Numbered from the stretch's first letter, positions 1-6,675 are shown. The stretch: 7,356 bases of DNA from CAZZBK01 sp964652155 (GCA_964652155.1 CAZZBK010000205.1:1-7356), one strand, 5' to 3'. The notes: generated from the sequence alone by a model not told the origin. Translations and numbers: made by a program.

Positions 1-15
1 GCCATCCATGCAGCA

Positions 16-1425
16 CTAGCCCACAATCTCCTTCACGACCCGGCCTTTCACGTCGGTCAGCCGGAAGTCGCGGCCCCCGTGGCGATACGTGAGCCGTTCG
101 TGATCGAGTCCCAACAGGTGCAACATGGTCGCGTGCAGGTCGTGCGTGTGAATCTTACCGCTGATCGCTTCGTAGCCATATTCGTCGGTCGCGCCATGCA
201 CCGTGCCGCGCTTCACGCCGCCGCCGGCCAGCCACATCGAATAACCTTTGTTGTTGTGCCCGCGACCATCTTGAGTCGGGTCATCCGGCGTGCGGCCAAA
301 CTCTCCGCCCCACACAACCAGTGTCTCGTCGAGCAACCCGCGTCGTTCCAGGTCGCTGAGCAACCCGGCGACGGGTCGATCGATCGCCTGACAGTTCTTG
401 GGCATCAGCGTGCTAAGAAAGCCGTGATGATCCCAATCGGTGTGGGTCACCTCGATGAATCGGACCCCTGCCTCGGCAAACCGCCGCGCCAACAAACACT
501 GTCGTCCGAAGGTGTCGCTCGCCGGTTGATCGATCCCGTACAGGGCGAGCGTTTCTTTCGATTCGCCCGAGAGGTCCATGACCTTGGGCAACTCGTTCTG
601 CATCCGAAACGCGAGTTCATAGGACTCGATGACGCCGTCGATGCGCGCGTCGTTCAACTGCGCGGCCGCGTGGCGATTCAGGCTCTGCAACAGATCGAGT
701 TGTTCGCGCTGCGCTGCGGCCGTCAGGCGTGGTTGCGACAGATTGCCGATCGTCGGATTGCGGCTGGGTCGTTGGGCGTCGCCCAGCAGCGAGGCCGAGT
801 ACGCAGCCGGCAAAAATGCGCTCGAGTAGTACCGTAATCCGCCCAGGGCCGTGAGCGGATTGATCGAGATGAACCCGGGCAGGCTTTCGTTTTCGGTCCC
901 CAAGCCATACACGACCCACGAGCCCATCGAAGGGCGAATGAACTGAAAACTACCCGTGTGCATTTGCTCCAAGGCCTGCGGATGATTTTCGTTGTCGGTG
1001 TGCATGCCGCGCAGCACGCACAGTTTGTCGGCGTGCTTGGCGGTCTCGGCGAGCAACTCGACCACTTCCAGTCCGCTCTCGCCGTGGCGGTTGAACTTCC
1101 ACCGCGAGCCGAGCAGGTTGAAGTTTTTGGTTCGGCCGGGCTTGCCGGTGTCGGCCGTGAGTTGCGGCTTGGGGTCAAAGGTCTCGATGTGCGACGGTCC
1201 GCCACGCATGCACAGAAAGATGACCCGCTTGGCTTTCGCCGCGAAGTGCGGTTGCTTCGGGCTCAACGGCCCGGTCGTGTCTTTCTCGGCCGCAGCCGTC
1301 GCCAAGGCCGAAAAGGCCAGGTAGCCGAAACCAGCCGAGGCGCGGCGAAGGAACGCCCTGCGGGAAGGCAAGGAAGGATGAGGGATGAGGGATGAAGGAT
1401 GAAGTACGGAAAGTTGGTTGTTCAT
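16..1425 (-). CDS. DUF1501 family secreted protein with Tat signal
   Basis: This 469-residue protein belongs to the DUF1501 family, which has an alkaline-phosphatase/sulfatase-like fold and is greatly expanded in planctomycetes; its substrate is not known. A twin-arginine signal is visible at residues 21-46 (SRRAFLRR, then a hydrophobic stretch ending in ATAAA), so export by the Tat route is likely. Family motifs follow: GGPSHIETFDPKP at 75-87, WDHHG at 331-335, GGEFGRTP at 373-380, and a Gly/His-rich stretch at 388-407. The C-terminal HTHDLHATMLHLLGLDH (426-442) is typical, and the length is normal, so the gene looks intact. The first 20 residues are odd: they precede the usual SRRxFL start and residues 8-18 are translated from a heptad repeat. 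The ATG lies 9 nt after the stop of the four-helix-bundle gene with no clear Shine-Dalgarno, suggesting translational coupling. Its partner gene is the DUF1553 protein upstream. Family assignment is firm; the function is open. Confidence 0.93.
   Translation of the reverse strand: MNNQLSVLHPSSLIPHPSLPSRRAFLRRASAGFGYLAFSALATAAAEKDTTGPLSPKQPHFAAKAKRVIFLCMRGGPSHIETFDPKPQLTADTGKPGRTKNFNLLGSRWKFNRHGESGLEVVELLAETAKHADKLCVLRGMHTDNENHPQALEQMHTGSFQFIRPSMGSWVVYGLGTENESLPGFISINPLTALGGLRYYSSAFLPAAYSASLLGDAQRPSRNPTIGNLSQPRLTAAAQREQLDLLQSLNRHAAAQLNDARIDGVIESYELAFRMQNELPKVMDLSGESKETLALYGIDQPASDTFGRQCLLARRFAEAGVRFIEVTHTDWDHHGFLSTLMPKNCQAIDRPVAGLLSDLERRGLLDETLVVWGGEFGRTPDDPTQDGRGHNNKGYSMWLAGGGVKRGTVHGATDEYGYEAISGKIHTHDLHATMLHLLGLDHERLTYRHGGRDFRLTDVKGRVVKEIVG
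1374..1403 (+). repeat. Left arm of 30-bp inverted repeat, four GGATGAR heptads
   Basis: Four consecutive 7-bp units start at 1376, 1383, 1390 and 1397 (GGATGAG, GGATGAG, GGATGAA, GGATGAA). The arm matches the reverse complement of 1813-1842 at 26 of 30 positions, including a perfect 14-bp block at 1390-1403. It lies inside the coding region of the DUF1501 gene, where it is read as the His/Pro/Ser-rich residues before the Tat motif. Confidence 0.9.
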
Positions 1426-1434
1426 GGTCGAATC

Positions 1435-1800
1435 TTATTTGGTTTTCATGCGTTTGACGCAGGTCGTGACAATCGCAATCAGTTCATTGCATTCTTGAAC
1501 GATCTCGCACATGCGGTTTGGCCTAACAATTTCAGCTCCCACAAGCAACTCGAACCAATACTGGGTTTCTTCCAACTCCTGGAGAGCACTTTCCCATTTA
1601 CTGATGTTTTCAGCTTTAGACCGGCTCCGAATTCCTTCGCGCACTTGCGCTCCAACCGAAGTACCAGATCGCAGGACTTGCTTTCCCAACGTCTGAGCCA
1701 CGATCGTTTTGGGCAATGATGAATATAACCGTATCACGCGCAGGGCAAATTCTCGTGTCCTCGTCTTGAGGTCGACCACTCCCTCTTGACCTCGATTCAT
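1435..1800 (-). CDS. Four-helix-bundle protein, 23S rRNA IVP (S23) family
   Basis: This 121-residue protein matches the four-helix-bundle family first described from 23S rRNA intervening sequences (TIGR02436/PF05635), which is related to Avd of diversity-generating retroelements. Family landmarks are ALRVIRLYSSLPK (19-31), LGKQVLRSGTSVGAQVREG (38-56) and SKAENISKWESALQELEETQYW (61-82), which give the expected amphipathic helices; the length is usual. I chose the ATG at 1800 because AGGGGAG lies 5 nt upstream; an in-frame ATG at 1824 falls inside the flanking repeat and has no better ribosome site. The gene interrupts the usually adjacent DUF1553-DUF1501 pair and lies inside 30-bp inverted repeats. 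It is AT-rich: two 60-nt rows that I counted give 45% and 43% GC against 72% in a row of the DUF1553 gene. No reverse transcriptase or rRNA is nearby. Its role is unknown; nucleic-acid binding is an inference from Avd. Confidence 0.9.
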   Translation of the reverse strand: MNRGQEGVVDLKTRTREFALRVIRLYSSLPKTIVAQTLGKQVLRSGTSVGAQVREGIRSRSKAENISKWESALQELEETQYWFELLVGAEIVRPNRMCEIVQECNELIAIVTTCVKRMKTK

Positions 1801-1805
1801 TATGA

Positions 1806-1812
1806 CTCCCCT
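1806..1812 (-). promoter_or_regulatory. Ribosome binding site of the four-helix-bundle gene
   Basis: AGGGGAG on the minus strand is 5 nt from the ATG at 1800 and decides this start over the in-frame ATG at 1824. It directly abuts the inverted-repeat arm, so folding of the arms could affect access to it (inference). Confidence 0.65.
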
Positions 1813-1842
1813 TTCATCCTTCATCCTTTAGCCTTCATCCTT
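1813..1842 (-). repeat. Right arm of 30-bp inverted repeat, heptad units
   Basis: Four 7-bp units lie at 1813, 1820, 1827 and 1834 (TTCATCC, TTCATCC, degenerate TTTAGCC, TTCATCC). They are inverted relative to the left arm at 1374-1403. The arm begins 3 nt past the DUF1553 stop codon and its inner edge touches the ribosome site of the four-helix-bundle gene. In the minus-strand transcript the two arms could pair into a long stem that encloses that gene. Confidence 0.9.
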
Positions 1843-1844
1843 TC

Positions 1845-4481
1845 TTATTTTAGGTACCTAAATTCCGCGCTCGCAAAAATCGCCTGGCAAAAACTTGCCC
1901 AACGCGCGAGACGCAATACGTCGGATGAAGGAGCCGTTTTCGACTTGGGATCCACTTGAAGGGTTTCGGGCTTGGATAAGTAGCGTTGCGCGACGTCGAC
2001 CTCGGCCAACGTCGGAGCACGCGCGAAGGCGAGCCGATACAGGCGGTCGATCCGACCCGCGTCGTCGAGCGCCGCGTCTTGCAATACCCGAGTGGCCGCG
2101 TGTCGAGCCTGCTCGATCACCCAGGCGTTGTTCATCATGAACAGGCTCTGCGCCGGCACCGTGCTCTCGTCGCGCTGCGCGACAGGCCGGTCGGGCGCGG
2201 CAAAGTCGAACAACTGGAACGTCTCGTTCAGCACGCCACGCACCACCGGCAGATACACGCTCCGCTGCGCGTGCTCGAGCTTGTCGGGCGTAAACACCGG
2301 CTGAAACGTGCGGTTTTCCTCCTCGCGATGCGGATGCAACCGTGACAAAAACGGCTGCTCTGGCGGCGAGACGTCGAGCTGACCGCTGACGCTCATGATC
2401 GCATCGCGAAGCGCCTCGGCCTCGAGTCGTCGCGGCTTGAAATGCCACAGATACACGTTGTCGGGATCGGCTTGCATGTTCGCCGCGGTCAGCTGTGCCG
2501 AGTCTCCTTGCACGGCTTGTCGATAGGCGCGGCTCAGAACAATGGCGCGGATCAACCGTTTGGTCGACCAGCCGTCGTTCATCCATCGTGACGCCAGATG
2601 GTCGAGCAATTCGCCATGCGAGGGGCGCGCGCCATTGACGCCAAAGTCGTCGGGCGTCGTGACGAGACCACGTCCCAGCAGGTGTTGCCAGACCCGATTG
2701 ACCCACACCCGCGCCGTGAGCGGGTTGCGGCGATCGGTCAGCCACGCGGCAAGTTGCAAGCGACCGCTGCTTGTGTGGTCGATCTTCTCTTGCGGCAGCG
2801 CAATCACTTGCAACACGCCGCGCGGCACCGAGTCTCCCAGGTTCAACGTGTCGCCGCGAACATGAATGCGGCAGTCTTCAACGGCCGTGCGGTCACGCGC
2901 CCCCATCGCCCACGCGGGCTGCGGCGGAGGTTGATCGAGCGCCTCGTTCAACACGCGATCGTGTTCCTTGATCTTGAGATCCCAATCCTTGACCTCTTGC
3001 TCCAGGCGGGCAATGTCCTGCGTCAGCTTCGCTTGGTCGGCCCCCTCCTTGAGCAACTGCTGTTTGGCGTCGGCCACGCGACGCACGATCCGGTAACGAT
3101 CCGAACGGGCCGTGTTGCGTTTGAGCGTCAGCTCATGCAGCCGAGCGTGATATTCACGACCGGCTGGGGCGAGGGCCTCGGCGTCGGCGCCCAGCGCGTG
3201 CCACGTGCTGTGCGAATGGGACGTGGCCTTGATGCCCGTTGGTCCATAGCCGTGGAGCGTCTCGGTGCTGCGTAATATGCCCGCCAGGGCATAATAGTCG
3301 GCCGTGGGAATGGGATCGAATTTGTGGTCATGACACCGCGCGCAACCCACGCTCAGGCCGAGCACCGTGCGCCCGATGAGTTCGATCTGCTCGTCGACCA
3401 CGTCCATGCGGAACACGTCGGGCTTTTGTTCCTCGAAGGCTTTGGCCCCGAGCGCCAAGAAACCCGTGGCGACAAGTCGAGCGTCGCGCTCGGCACGATC
3501 GGCCCCGCCCAGCAAGTCGCCGGCAATTTGGTCGCGCACGAACGCATCATACGGCTGATCGCGATTGAAGGCCGCGATGACCCAATCGCGATAGCGCCAG
3601 GCATGATAAAAGAACACGTTGCGGTCTCGCCCGTTACTCTCGGCGAACCGCGCGCTGTCGAGCCAGTGGCGTCCCCAACGCTCGCCAAAGTGGCGTGACT
3701 CGAGCAGCTCGTCGACCCGTGCTGAAAAAGCGGAAAGCTGAAAGCTGAGAGCGGACGGATTTGGATCCGGTTTTCCGCTTTCCACTTTCCGCTTTGGTTC
3801 CTCGGCCTGGCAGGCGCGCACAAACGCCTCGACCGCCTCCGGCTGCGGCGGCAATCCGATCAGATCGAAATACACGCGGCGGATGAGTTCCTCGGGCCGA
3901 GCGTCGACCGTCGGTCGCAAGTTGTGCGCTTCCAGCTTGGCGAGCACGAAGCGATCGATATCGTCGGCGGGCCAGTCACGCTGCCGGACCTCGGGCACTC
4001 GCGGCGACTCGGGAGGAACGAGCGACCAGAACTTGCGCCCCTCGTCCAGGCTCAGCCCCTTTTTGACCGCGACCGCCTTGCCCTGGCGCGGGTCGAAGGC
4101 CCCGTCGCGAATCCATTGCTCGAAATCGGCAATGATCGCGGCGGACAATTGCTCGTCCGGGGGCATCGCCGGCGCGTCGTCTGCGTGCCGTAGGGCCTGA
4201 AGCAGCAGGCTCTTGTCGGGCTGGCCGGGCACAACGGCCGCCCCGCTCTCGCCTCCGGTCGACCAGCCCGCGCGGGTATCGAGTGCCAAGCCGGCCTTGA
4301 GCTTGTTCTGTTCGGCGGCCTCGGCCGAGTGGCAGGCGTAACAGTGCTTGATGAGCACCGGACGGATTTTCTGCTCGAAGAAGTCGGCCTCCCCCGCATC
4401 GAGCGTTGCCGAATTCACCAGCAGCGCGAGCAACGTCGTCGCGGCACAGAAACGAGACCAGCGGGAAACGCGATGGAGCAT
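1845..4481 (-). CDS. PSCyt1-DUF1549-DUF1553 secreted cytochrome-like protein
   Basis: This is a large planctomycete-type protein with a c-type heme motif, probably in the periplasm; its reaction is unknown. Residue numbers count from a GTG at 4517. I prefer the ATG at 4481 (residue 13), because it puts a signal peptide (hydrophobic run 27-37) at the N-terminus and leaves a short leader after a possible promoter; this gives 878 residues. PSCyt1 spans about 50-125, with heme motif CYACH at 59-63 and MPP at 118-120 as a likely axial methionine. DUF1549 follows at about 186-420, with GERWGRHWLDSARFAES at 278-294 and a second CxxCH, CARCH, at 392-396. A predicted coiled coil lies at about 455-525, then DUF1553 at about 585-840 (NPLTARVWVNRVWQHLLGRG at 598-617). 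Residues 241-264 are an in-frame palindromic insert foreign to the family. The C-terminus SAEFRYLK is normal. The DUF1501 partner lies downstream beyond the four-helix-bundle gene. Confidence 0.92.
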   Translation of the reverse strand: MLHRVSRWSRFCAATTLLALLVNSATLDAGEADFFEQKIRPVLIKHCYACHSAEAAEQNKLKAGLALDTRAGWSTGGESGAAVVPGQPDKSLLLQALRHADDAPAMPPDEQLSAAIIADFEQWIRDGAFDPRQGKAVAVKKGLSLDEGRKFWSLVPPESPRVPEVRQRDWPADDIDRFVLAKLEAHNLRPTVDARPEELIRRVYFDLIGLPPQPEAVEAFVRACQAEEPKRKVESGKPDPNPSALSFQLSAFSARVDELLESRHFGERWGRHWLDSARFAESNGRDRNVFFYHAWRYRDWVIAAFNRDQPYDAFVRDQIAGDLLGGADRAERDARLVATGFLALGAKAFEEQKPDVFRMDVVDEQIELIGRTVLGLSVGCARCHDHKFDPIPTADYYALAGILRSTETLHGYGPTGIKATSHSHSTWHALGADAEALAPAGREYHARLHELTLKRNTARSDRYRIVRRVADAKQQLLKEGADQAKLTQDIARLEQEVKDWDLKIKEHDRVLNEALDQPPPQPAWAMGARDRTAVEDCRIHVRGDTLNLGDSVPRGVLQVIALPQEKIDHTSSGRLQLAAWLTDRRNPLTARVWVNRVWQHLLGRGLVTTPDDFGVNGARPSHGELLDHLASRWMNDGWSTKRLIRAIVLSRAYRQAVQGDSAQLTAANMQADPDNVYLWHFKPRRLEAEALRDAIMSVSGQLDVSPPEQPFLSRLHPHREEENRTFQPVFTPDKLEHAQRSVYLPVVRGVLNETFQLFDFAAPDRPVAQRDESTVPAQSLFMMNNAWVIEQARHAATRVLQDAALDDAGRIDRLYRLAFARAPTLAEVDVAQRYLSKPETLQVDPKSKTAPSSDVLRLARWASFCQAIFASAEFRYLK
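3727..3795. repeat. 69-bp imperfect palindrome inserted in DUF1549 coding
   Basis: The ends are a perfect 11-bp inverted repeat (AAAGCGGAAAG at 3727-3737 and its complement at 3785-3795). With the same symmetry axis, 3740-3745 pairs with 3777-3782 and 3747-3752 with 3770-3775 (two wobbles). The left arm repeats GAAAGCT and the right arm CTTTCCR, both with a 7-bp period. At 69 bp, or 23 codons, it keeps the frame and adds a Lys/Ser/Pro-rich segment where family members have a short linker before RVDELL. It looks like a small non-autonomous palindromic repeat; no direct duplication at its edges was found. Confidence 0.85.
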
Positions 4482-4526
4482 GATGCTATTTTCAGACGGG
4501 AGTCGTAAATCGATCACGGAACGTTT

Positions 4527-4555
4527 ATCTTAACTCAGCGGTCGCCCAGCCACAA
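4527..4555 (-). promoter_or_regulatory. Possible sigma-70-like promoter for the DUF1553 operon
   Basis: On the minus strand TTGTGG (4550-4555) and TAAGAT (4527-4532) are separated by 17 nt. The -10 matches four of six consensus bases and the -35 is weak. Transcription would start close to the GTG at 4517, which favours the ATG at 4481 as the true start. Planctomycete promoters are poorly defined, so this is tentative. Confidence 0.25.
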
Positions 4556-4557
4556 TT

Positions 4558-4570
4558 TGAGCGGTGCTCA
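4558..4570. promoter_or_regulatory. Small inverted repeat in divergent intergenic region
   Basis: TGAGC and GCTCA are separated by GGT. The repeat lies just upstream of the possible -35 of the leftward operon and 43 nt before the rightward ATG at 4614. It could be an operator half-site pair, but a 5-bp stem is short enough to occur by chance. Confidence 0.15.
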
Positions 4571-4613
4571 GGGGACCGGGTCCCGACGTATTTCACACCG
4601 GCAGATCATCACC

Positions 4614-5525
4614 ATGCTGCGGTTGGCAATTGTGAACTTGGCCAGTCAAGCGGCGGCGCTCCAGCGGATCGCGCCTCGACTGCGCGGCGGCAGCATCACG
4701 GCCGTGGTCGAGTCCTCGGCTCAGCTCGCTCAGCGCGTGGCCCAAGAGCTTGGCGCGACGGTCTCGGCCACCTCACCCTCTGCGCTGCTCGAGCAACACG
4801 CGGGGGCCTTTGATGCCTGGGTCGCCGCGACCCCGTATGGCTGGTTGATCGCGGCGCGCGACAACCGACCGATCGAACTCGACTGGCCCCGGTGGAACCA
4901 AAACCACGCCGCCTGGATGTGGGGACACCGCTTCACGTACTTGCCCAGCGTGCAGACCATCCGCGAGCAATTGCAGTCGAAAAAGCTCGGCGAGCCGGGA
5001 TTGATTCGTATCCATCACTGGCTCAACGACCCCGCGCTAACTGCCTGGCAGCTGGCGGCACAGCAGCTCGAAGTCGCCTGCTCGCTGGTCGACCAACCGC
5101 CGACGGTCCTGTTTGCCCAAACGCGCGTGGGTACGGAAAAACACTCGTCGACCGCCGCTTACGTGCAACTCCACCTGGGCTTTGCCGACGATCGGATGGC
5201 GATCATCGATTGCAATAGCGGCCTGCCGCAGGGGGACGACTATTACGCATTGAGCGTGATCGCCTCGACAGGCGCGGCGTATGCCGATGACCATCACGAC
5301 ATGCAACTCGTGTTCGGCGGCGGTCATCCGCAGGCTCGACGCACCGCGCAAGGCGACCGTGAACGGCTCGCCACGCTGCAAGAGTTCATCGACGCGCTCT
5401 CGACACCCCGCTCGCCAAGGTGCGGACAGTCGCAGTGGCAACAGGTGCAACGGTTGATCGGCGCGGCCGAGCGGTCGCTTTCGACCGGTCAGAGTGTGTC
5501 ACTCGCGGAGATCAACCCATCATGA
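4614..5525 (+). CDS. Shortened Gfo/Idh/MocA-like protein, probably non-catalytic
   Basis: This 303-residue protein resembles Gfo/Idh/MocA NAD(P)-dependent oxidoreductases but has lost key parts. The N-terminal strand LRLAIVNLASQAAALQRIA (2-20) has no GxGxxG nucleotide motif. After VAATPYGWLIAARDN (70-84) the chain goes almost directly to GHRFTYLPSVQTIREQLQSKKLGEPG (104-129), skipping the helix and EKP motif of the family. IRIHHWL at 131-137 then begins the C-terminal sheet domain. The remaining part is well preserved, so it is not an obviously decayed gene. I chose the ATG at 4614; a TTG-initiated extension to 4557 adds non-family residues. No good Shine-Dalgarno is seen for either. Its stop overlaps the start of the next gene (ATGA), so the two are co-translated. 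It may be a partner or scaffolding subunit of that enzyme (inference). Confidence 0.75.
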   Translation: MLRLAIVNLASQAAALQRIAPRLRGGSITAVVESSAQLAQRVAQELGATVSATSPSALLEQHAGAFDAWVAATPYGWLIAARDNRPIELDWPRWNQNHAAWMWGHRFTYLPSVQTIREQLQSKKLGEPGLIRIHHWLNDPALTAWQLAAQQLEVACSLVDQPPTVLFAQTRVGTEKHSSTAAYVQLHLGFADDRMAIIDCNSGLPQGDDYYALSVIASTGAAYADDHHDMQLVFGGGHPQARRTAQGDRERLATLQEFIDALSTPRSPRCGQSQWQQVQRLIGAAERSLSTGQSVSLAEINPS

Positions 5526-6628
5526 GCAGCGAACCCAAACGCTATCGATGTGCCGTGCTCAGCGTGGTCAAGCACGCGTATGTGCCGCAGGGGGTCGCTG
5601 CCCATCCGCAGTTCGAGTTGGTCGTGGTGGCCGACGATCCGCAGCAGCCCGACTGGGTGCACGAGCGTAACCAGGCGTTCGCCGATCAGTATCGCATCCC
5701 CTATATTCGCGACGTGCGACGCGCTCTGACCGAGTTCAACGTGCAGGTGGCGGTCGTCAGCCCGCAGGCCGAGCGGCATTGCGATTTGAGCATTCGGGCC
5801 ATCGAGCAGGGCAAGCATGTGATTCAGGACAAGCCCATGTCGAGCGCGCTCGCCGAGTGCGACCGGCTTGTCAAAGTGATCGAACGACACAAAGTCAAGT
5901 TCCTGATGTGGAACCGGAACTTTTTGCCCGCCGTGATCCAGGCTCGCGAACTGCTCGCCGAGGGGGCCATCGGCAAGCCCTACGCCGTGCATGTTGACTT
6001 TTACTTTGCCAAAGATGCCGGCCCACCCAAAACAACGAAAAAGGCAGCCGAACAGCCGATGGATTGGCAGTGCCATCAGATCGCCGCTCATGCCGACGGC
6101 AGCGATGGCGGGCTGGGACAAAAGCCCCTGGGCGAATTGCAAATCGAGGGTATCTATCCGCTGGCTTACATACGCTCGCTGATCGGCGGGAACGTGCGGC
6201 GAGTGTTTGCGCGCACGGCACGCCACTTTCATCAGCTCAACGTCGACAACGACATCGACGACCTGGGTACGGTCTCGCTCGAAATGGACAATGGCGTGCT
6301 GGGGACCCTGTGCATTGGCCGGATCGGCAAGGCAAGCCACCCTGACATTGGCGAGATCAAGCTGCACGTGCTCGGCGAGCGCGGCGCGCTAGTCATCAGC
6401 GAAGCGCGACCCGAGGCGGCCGTCTATTATCGCGGACAGCCACCGGCCGAGTTCCGACACCGTCGCCTGGCGATCGACAACGACTACGAACAGGTCGAGA
6501 ACTTTCGCCGGGCCATCGAGACCGACGGCTCGACGATCCTCGACGCGCAGGCCAGCCGCGCGATTTGCGCCACGGTCGAGGCCGCGCTCGCGTCGGCCTG
6601 TAGCGGCCGCCGCGTGGATGTCTCGTAA
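5522..6628 (+). CDS. Gfo/Idh/MocA family oxidoreductase
   Basis: A 368-residue protein of usual family length, expected to oxidise or reduce a sugar, cyclitol or related alcohol with NAD(P). The start is the ATG at 5522, which overlaps the preceding stop and has GGAG 11 nt upstream. The Rossmann part runs to about residue 120: strand RCAVLSVVKHAY (9-20) lacks the glycine-rich loop, while ELVVVADD (32-39), VAVVSPQAERHCDLSIRAIEQGKHV (76-100) and DKP (103-105, in place of EKP) are family-like. The C-terminal domain contains WNRNFLPAVIQARELLAEGAIGKP (130-153) and GELQIEGIYPLAYIRSLIG (204-222), where Glu and Tyr occupy the usual Asp and His positions, as in members with a GVYPL motif. It is followed after 47 nt by an aldolase gene. 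The substrate is unknown. The family is sure, but activity is less so because of the altered nucleotide loop. Confidence 0.9.
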   Translation: MSSEPKRYRCAVLSVVKHAYVPQGVAAHPQFELVVVADDPQQPDWVHERNQAFADQYRIPYIRDVRRALTEFNVQVAVVSPQAERHCDLSIRAIEQGKHVIQDKPMSSALAECDRLVKVIERHKVKFLMWNRNFLPAVIQARELLAEGAIGKPYAVHVDFYFAKDAGPPKTTKKAAEQPMDWQCHQIAAHADGSDGGLGQKPLGELQIEGIYPLAYIRSLIGGNVRRVFARTARHFHQLNVDNDIDDLGTVSLEMDNGVLGTLCIGRIGKASHPDIGEIKLHVLGERGALVISEARPEAAVYYRGQPPAEFRHRRLAIDNDYEQVENFRRAIETDGSTILDAQASRAICATVEAALASACSGRRVDVS

Positions 6629-6629
6629 C

Positions 6630-6641
6630 GGATCATGATCC
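6630..6641. repeat. 12-bp perfect palindrome between two genes
   Basis: GGATCATGATCC starts two bases after the stop of the oxidoreductase gene and 34 nt before the aldolase ATG. It has no loop and no following T-run, so it is not a convincing terminator. It could be a binding site or chance. Confidence 0.3.
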
Positions 6642-6662
6642 ATCAACCGCTTTATTCTCCAT

Positions 6663-6667
6663 AAGGA
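6663..6667 (+). promoter_or_regulatory. Ribosome binding site of the aldolase gene
   Basis: AAGGA lies 8 nt before the ATG at 6676. It is the clearest Shine-Dalgarno of the rightward operon and fixes the aldolase start. Confidence 0.7.
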
Positions 6668-6675
6668 CTCGCAGC

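Larger units (their letters stand above)
1374..1842 (-). mobile_element. Putative IVS-like cassette: IVP gene within inverted repeats
   Basis: What is seen: a 469-bp unit with inverted heptad arms at both ends and one complete gene for an IVP-family four-helix-bundle protein, placed between two genes that are normally neighbours. What is known: intervening sequences in 23S rRNA of some bacteria carry an IVP gene between complementary ends. What is inferred: this is a similar element, or a passenger gene captured between repeats, in a protein-coding operon. No transposase, recombinase or clear target-site duplication is visible, so mobility is unproven. Confidence 0.4.

Noticed and set aside
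79..837. Plus-strand 252-codon open frame opposite the DUF1501 gene
   Set aside because: Long antisense frames are expected in GC-rich DNA; the minus strand carries intact DUF1501 motifs throughout.
1374..1403. Heptad repeat as a CRISPR fragment
   Set aside because: The units are 7 bp and directly contiguous, with no spacers; no cas gene is present.
1399..1719. Plus-strand open frame of 106 codons opposite the four-helix-bundle gene
   Set aside because: It is antisense to a gene with clear family motifs and its own ribosome site, and its translation shows no recognisable domain.
1435..1800. Avd-type accessory protein of a diversity-generating retroelement
   Set aside because: The fold family is shared, but there is no reverse transcriptase, template repeat or variable repeat in the window.
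3727..3795. Palindrome as an intrinsic terminator
   Set aside because: It lies in the middle of an intact reading frame, where a terminator would cut the protein; no suitable downstream T-run is present on the coding strand.
5420..5521. N-terminal extension of the oxidoreductase gene from an upstream ATG
   Set aside because: The extra 34 residues overlap the preceding gene deeply and do not resemble the family; the ATG at 5522 in an ATGA overlap fits better.
5489..6367. Minus-strand 292-codon open frame opposite the Gfo/Idh/MocA gene
   Set aside because: It is a shadow of a well-supported family member; no motif, ribosome site or context supports it.
6630..6641. Palindrome as a transcription terminator after the oxidoreductase gene
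   Set aside because: It is loop-free and has no T-run; the short gap to the aldolase suggests read-through.
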